In this document: positions 47,310 through 56,958 of the stretch, piece by piece
Position numbering within the stretch: position 1 is the stretch's first letter
Layout of the letters: each line of letters starts with the position of its first letter
DNA from: Neobacillus sp. DY30
GTDB taxonomy: Bacteria > Bacillota > Bacilli > Bacillales > Cytobacillaceae
DNA length: 64,000 nucleotides
Direction: 5' to 3'
Assembly: GCF_030123065.1 (NCBI RefSeq)
Contig: NZ_CP126093.1
Span: 3,662,001 to 3,726,000, forward strand
Translations under genes and position numbers: made by a program
Notes under the pieces: model-generated
The model's input: the letters and a program-made list of their open reading frames with translations, nothing else
What the model was told of the DNA's origin: nothing
Database searches by the model: none

Positions 47310-48650
47310 CTACATTTCTAAGTTTTTCTTATCCGACATCTTAATATTAGCAGCTTTCTCCATTTCTAAGTTTTTCTTATCCCACATCTTAATGAATGGG
47401 AACCAAATTGCAGAGGCAACTGCAAAAGCAACCAATTGCATGACTACACCCATAATTTTACCACCAGTCATAAGATAACCACTGATGAAATATGGTGTTG
47501 TCCACGGAATAATCGTACCAGTCGTTTGTGGGAAAATACCCATTGACGTACCAAAATAAGTAACGGTTAATACTGCTACTGGTGCAAGCATGAAAGGAAT
47601 CATTAAGAATGGGTTTAAGACAACCGGAACTCCAAACACAATTGGTTCGTTGACATTAAAAATGGAAGGTCCAATCGCCAAACGTCCAACTTTCTTAAGA
47701 AGGTTTGATTTTGCTAAAAACATCATATAGATAGCAACTGGTAAAGTAGCACCTGATCCACCCATCCAGATACCATTCTCATAGAATGTATACGTAATGA
47801 TATGCGGCAGTGTCTCCGCACCCTCTTTTACTGCTGCTAAGTTTGCATCTGCATTTGTAATCCAAATAGGTTCCATAACAGAAGTGATGATGGATGAACC
47901 ATGGATTCCAAAACTCCATAGGAGGTGTTCCATTAAACTTGCGATAAGCGTACCAATGTAGGTTGAACCTAAAATTGTAAATGGTTGTGTGACAACGACC
48001 TGGATAAAAGTTGCGAAAGTTTCCCAACTAGTTTGCGCAAATCCAAATCTAACAAATAAGAAGAAAATAATAATAACTAAACCAGGAATAAGGGCTGTAA
48101 AAGAACGTGAAACCGTTGGCGGTACAGTATCTGGTAACGTGATGATCATCTTCTTTTGTAAGAAGTAACGATAAATTTCAGCAGTAATAATGGCAACAAT
48201 TAATCCAACAAACAAATACTGTGCACTAAAAAGATCAGGTGACCAAGCGGATATGCTTTCTTCATCAACCGTGAAAGTGCTCATAATGTTAACAATTAAA
48301 TATCCGGCTAATGCTAAAACACCAGCTGGAACACCATCAATATTCTTTCCATCGACTTTATAACTGCCTGCTAATGAGTACGCTACACCAAACACAGCAA
48401 TTAAAGCGATGATACCCATTGTACCGTTATAAACGATGTCTCCAAAAGCATTCCAATTGTCCCCAAAGGTTTTTGCCATGAAGTTTTGATACCATTCTGC
48501 TTCTAACCAAGCTACGATAATGAAAAACGAACCAATTATCATTAGCGGCATTGCAAACATAATACCATCACGTAAGGCAAGCAAATGTCTTTGATTACCT
48601 ATTTTCGAAGCGATCGGTAAAAATTTCTCTTCAAAAAAATTACTTTTCAT
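47310..48650 (-). CDS. licC: PTS cellobiose-type EIIC permease
   Basis: 446 aa, ATG at 48650 with AGGAG upstream. It has about ten membrane segments and the family landmarks FNVNEPIVFGVPVVLNPFLM and GGSGATLPVAIYMM near the sugar site. It carries the sugar across the membrane coupled to phosphorylation by EIIB. The C-terminus holds a duplicated stretch, MWDKKNLEMEKAANIKMSDK followed by KNLEM, from a 48-bp tandem duplication in the DNA. The gene begins 75 bp after the stop of the secreted 1215-aa protein gene, with a hairpin between them that may lower read-through. Confidence 0.88.
   Translation of the reverse strand: MKSNFFEEKFLPIASKIGNQRHLLALRDGIMFAMPLMIIGSFFIIVAWLEAEWYQNFMAKTFGDNWNAFGDIVYNGTMGIIALIAVFGVAYSLAGSYKVDGKNIDGVPAGVLALAGYLIVNIMSTFTVDEESISAWSPDLFSAQYLFVGLIVAIITAEIYRYFLQKKMIITLPDTVPPTVSRSFTALIPGLVIIIFFLFVRFGFAQTSWETFATFIQVVVTQPFTILGSTYIGTLIASLMEHLLWSFGIHGSSIITSVMEPIWITNADANLAAVKEGAETLPHIITYTFYENGIWMGGSGATLPVAIYMMFLAKSNLLKKVGRLAIGPSIFNVNEPIVFGVPVVLNPFLMIPFMLAPVAVLTVTYFGTSMGIFPQTTGTIIPWTTPYFISGYLMTGGKIMGVVMQLVAFAVASAIWFPFIKMWDKKNLEMEKAANIKMSDKKNLEM
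47313..47393 (-). repeat. Tandem duplication at the 3' end of the EIIC gene
   Basis: The 33-base unit 47313-47345 recurs at 47361-47393 with one mismatch (period 48 bp, 16 residues). It repeats DKKNLEM at the very C-terminus and is probably a recent slippage event that lengthened the cytoplasmic tail. Confidence 0.85.
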
Positions 48651-48672
48651 TGAATTATCACTCCTATAAGGA

Positions 48673-48718
48673 TAAGGATCTTGGTAAATCAGAAATTTCC
48701 CTTATACCAAGATCCTTA
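48673..48718 (-). terminator. Hairpin between the secreted-protein gene and EIIC
   Basis: TAAGGATCTTGGTA ... TACCAAGATCCTTA, a 14-bp perfect stem with a 17-base loop directly after the 1215-aa gene. It has no long T run on the minus strand, so it may be an attenuator or mRNA-processing stem at which the transcript is only partly stopped. Confidence 0.65.
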
Positions 48719-48725
48719 AAAATTA

Positions 48726-51700
48726 TTAACGCTGCGAATTCTTAGAAACAGATCTTACAAAAGTCATCACGTGGCTATCGTTTTCAAATCTAGGTTCTCC
48801 ATTAATGGTCATTGCAGAGTATACAACAGTTGCAATGATATTTGCCGGCTTATCTGTTTTATACGTAACTTCTCCAGTTTCACTATCAACAGCTACATCG
48901 TCTGGTGAAGATGATTCGTAACGAACTTCTACAAATTTGTTTCCATCTGTATTTAATTTTGATTCAGCCATTGCATTTTTTAACCATGTTGGATAGGCAA
49001 AAGAATTCTTGTCAAGCTTAGTAGGAGCAATTGTTTTTTCTGATTTCTTATGGTCAACAACATTGATTGTGTATGTTATTTTAGCCGGAGTTCTAAAGAA
49101 TCCATCAATAACATACGCCGTAACCGTAGCTGTTCCTGGTTTTAAACCAGTTGCATAAGCACCATAGTACTCGCCATTTACACTTAAATCGGTTGGTCTT
49201 ACGTTTCCTTCATCACCGTACGTTGCTATATTTCTTAGGTCAATAACTTGAGATACATTTGCTTCAGCATTGATTTGTGCAGGTAATCCATTTCTATATC
49301 CTGCTTGATCCCAAGCATTCGTTGACCAAGACACATTCTTAATATATCCCGTTGTTTTAGCATCAAGCTTTACAGAGTCACCCACGTTAATCGTAAATGT
49401 ATGTGTATCTGCATTATATTTAGCATGAGGATTCATAGTTGCTAAATTAGTTGGGTATTTAATGCTTTCTGTACCATTATTTACTGGAGCAGTAACAGTT
49501 GATCCTAATTCCTCTACATAAGCAGCATCCTCGGGATTTTGAGTCAACCAAAAAGGCATAGAAATGACTGTTGATGATTCTAATTTCGTACTGTTGCCAG
49601 AATCAATCGTTCTTCTATCCATCGTACCGAAAATGTTCGTATTGTACTTAGACATCATAACTTCATCACGTGGAATTAATTGGTCAACCATAAGATTTGG
49701 TGCTTCGTGTGTTACGTCATTTCTGTTTGCAGAAAGAACATCAAAGTTTATAAAATTGTTAGGTATACGCGTCATTTGCCAAGTTGAACCTGCAAGGTCA
49801 ACTTTTGCGTTTCCGATATCAAATCCTTTTGCTTTCAATGCTCCAATAGAGGCTGCATAGAAAGTTGACATGAATGGATTTTTCTCTCTTTTTTCGTTAG
49901 TCCACCATTGATTCATGCCTTCTAAGATCGCTTTAGCGTTAAAGCTCTCAGCGTGGTGAGATAATGTGTAGTATGCTAGTGCTTCTTCTTCTTCATCAGA
50001 ATAATTCATGTATGATTCGTGAGTTACACCATTTACACCGATAGCATCTCCATTATGAGCAGCAATACCAAAGTATCTTGCAAGGTATTGTAAAGTCATT
50101 TCAAGCATCGAAGATGAGTTATATGTTTTTGGATATCGTACTTCAAAGTCATTATGTTCTGTAGCTTTTGTAGACGCTTTCAAACCATTCATTACTTTGT
50201 ATTCATTTGCATAATCAAGCGGTTCAATAATATCAATGTTTTGACCTTCAATGATTTCTCTTTCAGCGTCCGTATAAGCACCCATATCTCTTGCAACTAC
50301 AAGCATTTGTAACAGCAATTGTGCATTTAGTGGACCATCTTCATAGTCCTGTCTATTCCATGCGTTATTTGCACCGTCAAGGAATTCAGGGTTCATATTT
50401 CCCCAAGCTGTTTGAGATGAAGGACCGTTCAGTCCATTACCAGGAGCAACGCTACCAAAACGGCTCTCAATTGGGTTCTCACCAGTCACACTCACTTGGT
50501 AATAGTTGTTTAATATCACTGCGTTCGTATGGTTAAATAAATTGTTTTTAATAAGCGCAGCAAGTTCAGGATCACTATCTTTGAACGAATTATATGCTAA
50601 GTCAAGTGTAAAGTAATGACCAACCAACTCATCTGTTGATGTAGTTGATTTATAGTAAACTTTATCACTATCTAAATTATTTTGTGTGTCGCCATTGTTT
50701 AGGTCTGCATGAACTTTTACTAAACGATCAGGGACAGCTACTGTGTCATAAGCTTTCAAATTAGTCGCGACACCGCTTTTAAATGCTCCAACAGCAGAAT
50801 ATTTAACTTCCTTGCCATTAATATCTGTTGTAGTTCCAGCATTCTTCCTCAACCATGCTGTATTAGCAGTAATTCCAGGAGTACCTTCAGTACCTTCTAC
50901 TGTTGTAGACCCATTTTTCGAATCAAGTACTTTGTAAGTTCTTGCAAAGAAACCAGCAGAAGCAGGCTTGCCTGTATCTGTTAACGTATATTTACCATTA
51001 TCATCAACGAAGACTGGCTTTCCTTCGTTCGCTGCAAGCCACGTTTTTGCTTCTTCAACCGTCTTGACGTTGCCACCTAGAGAGTTAACAACATACACAA
51101 AGTCGTTTACATTGTTTTTTGAAGGAACCTTTAATTGCATACCAGATACATAACCAAGGGTTACAATAGCTTCAACGGCACGAACTGCAGAAGCTTTCGC
51201 ATCCACTGTTCTAGCATCAGATTCACCAAAGTTCTCCTTCATGTAGTTGTATCTCCAAATTTCTCCCGAAGCGTACATAGTAGTCCAAAGTCCATCGTTA
51301 TCTGTATGGGTAATTGAACTTGTAGCGTCTTTATCCGCTGTCATTAATGCTTTCACCATGTCTGCTTGAGAAGCAAAGCTAACTGCACCTGATTGGAAGC
51401 CAAAACGATCAGCGAAGTTACGTGAGATTTCCTCTTGAACTAGCGCTTTACCCATTAGTGACATTTGCTTTCTAACAATATGCGTTGCATTACCTTTTTC
51501 ACCCAAAACCCAAAGTCCATTATTACCATCAGACATAATGTTGGTAATCACTTCTTTGGCGTTAAATTTAGTTGAGGTTGGGTTACCATTTTTATCAAAA
51601 GCAGTACCTGAAGATTCACCAGTTTGAGGTATATATCTTCCACCCTGCAAATATTGAATTTGATCAGCCGAAGGTAAGTTGGGATCGTAGAGTGTAATGG

Positions 51701-52373
51701 CATCAGATACAATACCAGTAATGATTGGATGAGTATTTTCCTCACCAAGAATAATTTTATCGTTTGACTTTATTAAAGTATCTTTTGAAACCAACCATTT
51801 TACCCCGTCTTCTCCATCAATATATCCAACATAGTTTTTAGAAGGGAATTTAGTTCCTGCTGGAGCAGTAGGAATATTGGCTGTTTGCCAATTTGTTGTA
51901 TAAAGGGCAGCCGGAATTTTCGGATCTCCTGCATTGTAATAGTAAACTACCTTTTCAAGATTTGTAGTGGTCTGTGACTCTATTACAGTAACTGTAATAT
52001 TCACAGTTTTCGAGTTTCCATTTACATCTACTCCAGTACCAGTGATGATTGCCGAACCACCAGATACCCCTAAAATCTTTCCGCTGTAATCACCTTTTTC
52101 GTTACCAATCATATCAACATAGGCAACATATGGATCAGAAGTTGTCCATTTTACTGGCTTGGTTGTATCTAATCCGGTTGGTTTTGCATGAGTGATTTGT
52201 GTAGTATTCATATAGATGCTTGTGCCAGTTGAAACAGGAGCTACCGTAAAAGATTGAGTTGATTTAGTAGGTGCAGCGTTAACACCTACACTGCCAAAAT
52301 TACCTGCAACCATTGAAGCTGCTAAAAGTGCAGCCGTAACAGGTTTACCAAAACGCCAGTTACTTTTTTTCAT
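48726..52373 (-). CDS. Large secreted protein, putative alpha/alpha-barrel glycan-active enzyme with Ig-like domains
   Basis: 1215 aa, ATG behind TAGGAGGAAGG. Signal peptide to about 34 (VTAALLAASMVAGNFGSVGV, NAA). Ig-like Big-type domains at about 60-135 (KWTTSDPYVAYVD ... SGGSAIITGTG) and about 1010-1110 (VGDSVKLDAKTTG; LKPGTATVTAYVIDG). The central 600 residues are mostly helical, with TDNDGLWTTMYASGEIWRYN, GFFARTYKV and NDFEVRYPKTYNSSSMLEMT. The first two recall (alpha/alpha)6-barrel enzymes acting on polysaccharides; I cannot assign a family. A single stretch, SDGNNGLWVLGEKGNATHI, resembles one blade of a beta-propeller. Its place between the PRD activator gene and the EIIC gene suggests that it binds or cuts the glycan whose fragments the PTS imports. 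Confidence 0.75.
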   Translation of the reverse strand: MKKSNWRFGKPVTAALLAASMVAGNFGSVGVNAAPTKSTQSFTVAPVSTGTSIYMNTTQITHAKPTGLDTTKPVKWTTSDPYVAYVDMIGNEKGDYSGKILGVSGGSAIITGTGVDVNGNSKTVNITVTVIESQTTTNLEKVVYYYNAGDPKIPAALYTTNWQTANIPTAPAGTKFPSKNYVGYIDGEDGVKWLVSKDTLIKSNDKIILGEENTHPIITGIVSDAITLYDPNLPSADQIQYLQGGRYIPQTGESSGTAFDKNGNPTSTKFNAKEVITNIMSDGNNGLWVLGEKGNATHIVRKQMSLMGKALVQEEISRNFADRFGFQSGAVSFASQADMVKALMTADKDATSSITHTDNDGLWTTMYASGEIWRYNYMKENFGESDARTVDAKASAVRAVEAIVTLGYVSGMQLKVPSKNNVNDFVYVVNSLGGNVKTVEEAKTWLAANEGKPVFVDDNGKYTLTDTGKPASAGFFARTYKVLDSKNGSTTVEGTEGTPGITANTAWLRKNAGTTTDINGKEVKYSAVGAFKSGVATNLKAYDTVAVPDRLVKVHADLNNGDTQNNLDSDKVYYKSTTSTDELVGHYFTLDLAYNSFKDSDPELAALIKNNLFNHTNAVILNNYYQVSVTGENPIESRFGSVAPGNGLNGPSSQTAWGNMNPEFLDGANNAWNRQDYEDGPLNAQLLLQMLVVARDMGAYTDAEREIIEGQNIDIIEPLDYANEYKVMNGLKASTKATEHNDFEVRYPKTYNSSSMLEMTLQYLARYFGIAAHNGDAIGVNGVTHESYMNYSDEEEEALAYYTLSHHAESFNAKAILEGMNQWWTNEKREKNPFMSTFYAASIGALKAKGFDIGNAKVDLAGSTWQMTRIPNNFINFDVLSANRNDVTHEAPNLMVDQLIPRDEVMMSKYNTNIFGTMDRRTIDSGNSTKLESSTVISMPFWLTQNPEDAAYVEELGSTVTAPVNNGTESIKYPTNLATMNPHAKYNADTHTFTINVGDSVKLDAKTTGYIKNVSWSTNAWDQAGYRNGLPAQINAEANVSQVIDLRNIATYGDEGNVRPTDLSVNGEYYGAYATGLKPGTATVTAYVIDGFFRTPAKITYTINVVDHKKSEKTIAPTKLDKNSFAYPTWLKNAMAESKLNTDGNKFVEVRYESSSPDDVAVDSETGEVTYKTDKPANIIATVVYSAMTINGEPRFENDSHVMTFVRSVSKNSQR

Positions 52374-52508
52374 TTACCTTCCTCCTAAGCAAACCTTTTT
52401 TGATTGTAAAATTACCTTCTAAATCATAGATTTAACCATACATTCTAAACCCTTTTTTTCCCCTTCTGCTCTCAACTCCTTTCAAATAATTGCCGGAATC
52501 TTGTTAAT

Positions 52509-54440
52509 CTAGCAAAATAATATTTTAGAAATCTCGTACTGAAAATCATTGAAGTTAGTTGACTTGAGAATTCTCTGTTTCGCTTCGGGATGTTCCATTA
52601 AATGTAAAACTAATCGACTTAACTCCTTGTGTAGAAACAAGTCACCTGCACGTAGGTTAATTAAAAAAAGTATTTGTACTACCTTTCCGTCGTAAGTCGG
52701 TGGATTCTTAAATATCACAACACTTATCGAGTCTTGAATAGCAACCATTTTTAATGCATGTGGTACTGCAATCCCATTTTGAAGAATCGTCGATATTTTT
52801 TCTTCTCGATCGACAACCAAATCAGGATAGTCAGGTGTTGCAAAACCCAGTTCAACAACTCTTTTTGCTTTTTCTTTAATGAAAGCTTTGTAGTCAAAAG
52901 ACTCTCTACTATCCTCTATATAAAAAATTTCTGAATGAAACAGAGATAAGAGTGATGGTGTATTATCCTTAACTCTACTCGCTGGGTATCTTGTGAGCGA
53001 TCGACGCATTCTCTGGATATCCGTTTCAGTTAATATTGGTGCTACTTGAATATACGGAATAGAAATATTGTCAAAGCGAATCGGAATGGAAGAAACTAAT
53101 AAATCATATTCTTCTAGATGAACCGATTGAAGTTCACTATACAGAACGACGTTAATTGATGCCCCTTGGAAAAGTGTTTCGAGTTTCATTTTAAGTAAAT
53201 CAGCCGACCCTGCTCCTGATCCGTACGAAAGTAGAATTCTTTTGTAGGAACTTAATTGTTTTTGCTTCTCCCTTTCCATATGGGCTGCAAAATGCATCGT
53301 AATGTATCCCATTTCATCACTAGAAAGTTCAAATCCCCATATTTCCTTTATCATTTCAGAAAATTTTAAAGCAATCATAAAAACATCGGAATATCTACTG
53401 TAAACATCATCTATTAATGGATTCGTAAGTTTTAAATTGAAATATATCCTTCTTAACAAAGGATACATATGCATCATAAGCATATCCAAAAGTTGCTGAT
53501 CACCTGTAAACTGTGTCAAGAAAGTTTGATCTAATTTTTCGAAACACTGCTTTAGTTTTTGTTTCAAATCATTCTTTTCCTGCTCCTCAATATCATCCAC
53601 ACTCGATTTACCACTTATATGTGCAGCAAGATAGATAATCTCACTTTCTGGTAGTACGACATGATATAGGTCAGAAAGAACTTCACAAATTTTCTTGGCT
53701 ATATTCATAAACGATGGCTTGATCAGGGAAACATCAAACTTCTTTTCTTGATTAGGCAGTATAAAATTGTGTTGAGTTACTCGAAACGAGAGTATTTGAA
53801 TATGTACTAAAATGTTCTCAAGTGCAAAATAACTTAACTTCAAATGATTGTTTTGTACTTCTTCAGTCAAAACAGTTCTAATTTCTTTAAACGGAAACGC
53901 TTTCTCGAAATTTAGATAATTAGATTTTTTTAACAATCCTGTTTCTTTTTGAGTTAAGAAATAGGAAAACGCCCTTCTAAAATTTGTTTCGTCACCTAGT
54001 AAACGAACACCGTAACGTGATTTAGTTTCTACTTTTAAATCAAAAATCCTAACTTGTTTTTCAACTTCAACCATGTCGCTAAGCACTGTCGATCTGCTTA
54101 TCATTAAGCTATCAGCGAACATATCAATGGTTTGAAACTGAGTCGTTTGAAGCAGGAGCATAATGATATTGCTTACACGAACACGAGGTAAATCTGGGGC
54201 TAAAGATCCCTTAATTTCCTTCAAATACGATTGCACCATTTCTTGATTTACTACATGAAGTAAATATCCTTCACCACGTTTTTTCTGAATAACAAATCCA
54301 AATTTTTCTCCAATAACGTTTAATTCTTTCAATTCATTTCGTAATGTCCGATTTGAAATGGCGAATTCTGTTTCAAGTTCTTGTGATGTAAGTGATTTTC
54401 CTTTTTGATACAAATATTGCAAAATTAGATCTCTTCGCAT
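52509..54440 (-). CDS. BglG/LicR-type PRD transcriptional activator
   Basis: 643 aa, ATG behind GAGGT. Two N-terminal HTH segments (TSQELETEFAISNRTLRNEL; IDMFADSLMISRSTVLSDMV), two PRDs (about 190-400; YLAAHISG and YITMHFAAHM), an EIIB-like domain (about 405-490) and an EIIA-like domain (about 500-640; GIAVPHALK with the expected histidine). It has the build of LicR/MtlR activators, whose activity is set by phosphorylation through HPr and the EIIB. The EIIB-like segment reads LLSYGSGAGSADLL and lacks the usual cysteine. The gene is monocistronic or leads the PTS operon, and shares a 49-bp upstream element with the kinase gene at 59073. Confidence 0.88.
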   Translation of the reverse strand: MRRDLILQYLYQKGKSLTSQELETEFAISNRTLRNELKELNVIGEKFGFVIQKKRGEGYLLHVVNQEMVQSYLKEIKGSLAPDLPRVRVSNIIMLLLQTTQFQTIDMFADSLMISRSTVLSDMVEVEKQVRIFDLKVETKSRYGVRLLGDETNFRRAFSYFLTQKETGLLKKSNYLNFEKAFPFKEIRTVLTEEVQNNHLKLSYFALENILVHIQILSFRVTQHNFILPNQEKKFDVSLIKPSFMNIAKKICEVLSDLYHVVLPESEIIYLAAHISGKSSVDDIEEQEKNDLKQKLKQCFEKLDQTFLTQFTGDQQLLDMLMMHMYPLLRRIYFNLKLTNPLIDDVYSRYSDVFMIALKFSEMIKEIWGFELSSDEMGYITMHFAAHMEREKQKQLSSYKRILLSYGSGAGSADLLKMKLETLFQGASINVVLYSELQSVHLEEYDLLVSSIPIRFDNISIPYIQVAPILTETDIQRMRRSLTRYPASRVKDNTPSLLSLFHSEIFYIEDSRESFDYKAFIKEKAKRVVELGFATPDYPDLVVDREEKISTILQNGIAVPHALKMVAIQDSISVVIFKNPPTYDGKVVQILFLINLRAGDLFLHKELSRLVLHLMEHPEAKQRILKSTNFNDFQYEISKILFC

Positions 54441-54492
54441 ACATTACCTCATCACTCTAGATACTCTTCTAGTTGATTTAAGTTTACTTCCC

Positions 54493-54541
54493 GCCAAATA
54501 CATTTAACAGTTTGATTTTTTCCAACATATTTAGCAATATG
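54493..54541 (-). promoter_or_regulatory. 49-bp twin-palindrome element upstream of the PRD activator
   Basis: It matches 59203-59251 in about 44 of 49 positions. It contains CATATT-TAGC-AATATG, a perfect inverted repeat, and a degenerate version of the TTGGAA/TTCCAA palindrome that is perfect at the other site. It lies 53-101 bp before the start. The rest of the 313-bp gap (54441-54753) holds only a terminator. Confidence 0.6.
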
Positions 54542-54680
54542 AAACAAACCTGAACGAATCTTAACATAGTTCTACACGTTTAAAAATTAAGTATTTCTTC
54601 ATACTTGTTAAGTAAAACTTATATATCTCTAATATTTCCCTCTATATCCAGTACATGGCACATTTCCTATAAGCAAAAAA

Positions 54681-54708
54681 AACGTTCCCATGACCTGGGA
54701 ACGCTTTT
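54681..54708 (-). terminator. Terminator of the SIS-protein operon
   Basis: ACGTTCCCA-TGACC-TGGGAACGC stem flanked by A and T runs, 46 bp after the stop at 54754. Confidence 0.8.
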
Positions 54709-54753
54709 CTCATTATACTCCTATCCACATTTCTAGTGACTGATCAGGATAGA

Positions 54754-55470
54754 TTAAACACCATAATACTTTGCAAATAGTTCTTTATTCCATTCATCTC
54801 CGCCATCAACATTAGAACTCTTAAACACTGGCGGTTTCAGTCCATCTTGGTGGTATTTTTTTGCTAACAAAATAGAAATGGTTTGAGCAACAAAAGCTCC
54901 CGCAATAGTAGAAGTTGCCCCCATACCTGTTTTTGCTTCTTCTACATAAAAAGCAGCATCCCCAGGTCCAGTACAACTATCAATAACTACATCACTAAAG
55001 TCACAAAGATATTTTCCGCTACTGTGTCTTGATTTTGTGCCTGCAGGATGATTCGGATTTGTAAAAGCAATAACCTTTGTACCACATTCCTGTGCCATTT
55101 TTGCAAGTTCAACAGTCATTCCATTTCTTCCTGAATTGGAAGCAATGACAAGTACATCCTTTGAGTTGATTTTATATAAATCAAAGATAACTTTTGCATA
55201 GGCTTCTAAGCGTTCAATCACAGTACTTTTTAACGGATGATCATGTAAAAAAAACTCATTCGGCAAAATAGGCGAGACTTGTGCAAATCCCCCCGCTCTT
55301 ACGTAAAATTCTTCTGCAAACATATGGGAGTGGCCTGAACCTGTAACTAGGAAGCGACCTCCATTTTGAAGTACTTCAAAAATGCATGTGGCCGCTTCAT
55401 CCATTTTATCAATCTGTGTCGTATACAGTTTTTTGAGATTTTTTGTCACATATTGGTAATAATTCTCCAT
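54754..55470 (-). CDS. SIS-domain sugar-phosphate isomerase/binding protein (UPF0309 family)
   Basis: 238 aa, ATG behind AAGGGGA. A single SIS fold: VTGSGHSHMFAEEFYVRAGG and VIASNSGRNGMTVELAKMAQ are the phosphosugar-binding loops. It is shorter than MurQ etherases and lacks their N-terminal signature, so it is not MurQ; it belongs to the UPF0309 group, which has no established reaction. It is the last gene of the kinase-MupG-nucleotidyltransferase-SIS operon and probably handles an amino-sugar phosphate made by the others. Confidence 0.83.
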   Translation of the reverse strand: MENYYQYVTKNLKKLYTTQIDKMDEAATCIFEVLQNGGRFLVTGSGHSHMFAEEFYVRAGGFAQVSPILPNEFFLHDHPLKSTVIERLEAYAKVIFDLYKINSKDVLVIASNSGRNGMTVELAKMAQECGTKVIAFTNPNHPAGTKSRHSSGKYLCDFSDVVIDSCTGPGDAAFYVEEAKTGMGATSTIAGAFVAQTISILLAKKYHQDGLKPPVFKSSNVDGGDEWNKELFAKYYGV

Positions 55471-55497
55471 GATGAGTATTCCCCTTTTATTGATTTG

Positions 55498-56865
55498 TTA
55501 CCACCCGTACTTGTTTTCGCTCCATTTTTTTATAATTAGATCTTGTTTAACGAAAACAAGACTATTTTTTTCGATATCTTTATCTATGATTGCACCAGCT
55601 CCAAGAACACTATAAGAACCTATTTTACAACCAGGCATAATAATCGTATTCACGCCCGTTCTGCAATAGTCGCCAAGATAAGCAGCATTTGAAAAATGTA
55701 ACGGTACTTCTTTTCTTCCATTTACTACGTGCTCAGTTTCGCCGTCATCAAAGCGTAATGTTCCGCAAACGGTTGCTGCTCCGATATCCGTATGACTGCC
55801 AATTGCACCATAAAACTCGCCATAGTGGTAAAGATATACCTTATCCATCACCATTCCACCAAGGAACTCTGCACAATGGTCGAATATACAATTCGATCCT
55901 ATCGATACTCCATCGTAAATGATGCAGTAATTACTAATTTTTGTATGATCACCAATCACAGCATTGCCATTAAAAATAGCTCCATTATCAATGATTGTAT
56001 TGTCGCCCACAAGCAGGTTACCGTGAATGACAACTCGATCACCAATGGAGGAGTTCTTGCCTAGTTTTACATGGCCATGAATGGTTGCATTTGCTGAAAT
56101 CGTCGCACCTTCCGCAAGTTGGTTCTCTTGTAGTGCATTACAAAAATGATCCACCATAAATTGGTTCGCTTCTAACATATGCCAAGGCTTGTCAATATCA
56201 AAGAAATATCCACTACATTCGATAGCTTTCAATTTTACTTTATCAAGCGATTTCAGAAGTCCAGCTTCAATAAATCTCTCTTTGGGAACACCTACACCTA
56301 CTTTTACATCTGGAAAATAATCTGGAGTTCTTTTCACATAATCTAAAAGGGTATCGTCAAAGTGAAATCCTGCAAATTGATGGGTTATGCTGTTCCCACG
56401 ATAGTGGGCACCAATCGATTGAATAAACCCATTCTTAATACTCGCACCAATCCAGTTTCTTGAGGATTCCTCCAAATTTTTCAACAACACAGCAGGTTTT
56501 ATAGAATTCACTAAGTTCTCTAAATCCTTTTGTTCAACTATGGTATCCCCATAGAGAACGATAAAGTCTTTCGTATCAGAGAGTTTCTCAGCTCCTTTTA
56601 CCAGACTTTCTGCGCTTCCTAAATTTGTCTGATCACTTACAAATTTAACGTTTTCTATATCTGATAAAAGATTTTCTATTTCTCTTTGATGTTCCTCATT
56701 AACGACAACAACAATTTCTTTTATTCCCATTGCCACAATGGATTCAATGTTAAAGCGGATTAATGACTTCCCTGCGATTTTTATTGTTGTTTTGGAGCGA
56801 ACTGCATTGAAAGGAAACATTTTATTACCTTTGCCTGCCGCAAGAATAATGGCGCTTTTCACCAT
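55498..56865 (-). CDS. GlmU-like sugar nucleotidyltransferase with left-handed beta-helix
   Basis: 455 aa from the ATG at 56865 (AGAGGTGG upstream); a GTG start at 56889 would add eight residues and cover the ribosome site. N-terminal nucleotidyltransferase fold: LAAGKGNKMFPFNAVRSKTT, GYFFDIDKPWHM, FIVLYGDTIVEQ. C-terminal half (about 260-440) carries hexapeptide repeats (GKNSSIGDRVVIHGN; GDHTKISNYCIIYDG) forming a left-handed beta-helix. The P-loop has GNKMFPFN in place of the usual GTRM.P, and an SKTTIKIAGK stretch where K-P-K is common. It is likely to join a sugar-1-phosphate to a nucleotide. Next to a kinase and a MupG-like enzyme, a MurNAc- or GlcNAc-phosphate recycling role is plausible, unproven. 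Confidence 0.8.
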   Translation of the reverse strand: MVKSAIILAAGKGNKMFPFNAVRSKTTIKIAGKSLIRFNIESIVAMGIKEIVVVVNEEHQREIENLLSDIENVKFVSDQTNLGSAESLVKGAEKLSDTKDFIVLYGDTIVEQKDLENLVNSIKPAVLLKNLEESSRNWIGASIKNGFIQSIGAHYRGNSITHQFAGFHFDDTLLDYVKRTPDYFPDVKVGVGVPKERFIEAGLLKSLDKVKLKAIECSGYFFDIDKPWHMLEANQFMVDHFCNALQENQLAEGATISANATIHGHVKLGKNSSIGDRVVIHGNLLVGDNTIIDNGAIFNGNAVIGDHTKISNYCIIYDGVSIGSNCIFDHCAEFLGGMVMDKVYLYHYGEFYGAIGSHTDIGAATVCGTLRFDDGETEHVVNGRKEVPLHFSNAAYLGDYCRTGVNTIIMPGCKIGSYSVLGAGAIIDKDIEKNSLVFVKQDLIIKKWSENKYGW

Positions 56866-56958
56866 TCCACCACCTCTGGTTTCAGTCACGTTTTATAAAT
56901 TTTGTTTTTTAAACACATCAAATAACAGTCTAAAATCATTTATCTACTATAAAATTTT

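Noticed and set aside
53900..53920. cre-like sequence GGAAACGCTTTCTC inside the PRD activator gene
   Set aside because: It lies deep in the coding region and deviates from the CcpA consensus at the ends; no evidence of a regulatory role.
54754..55470. MurQ (MurNAc-6-phosphate etherase) assignment for the SIS protein
   Set aside because: The protein is shorter than MurQ, and lacks its characteristic N-terminal region; it fits the UPF0309 group better.
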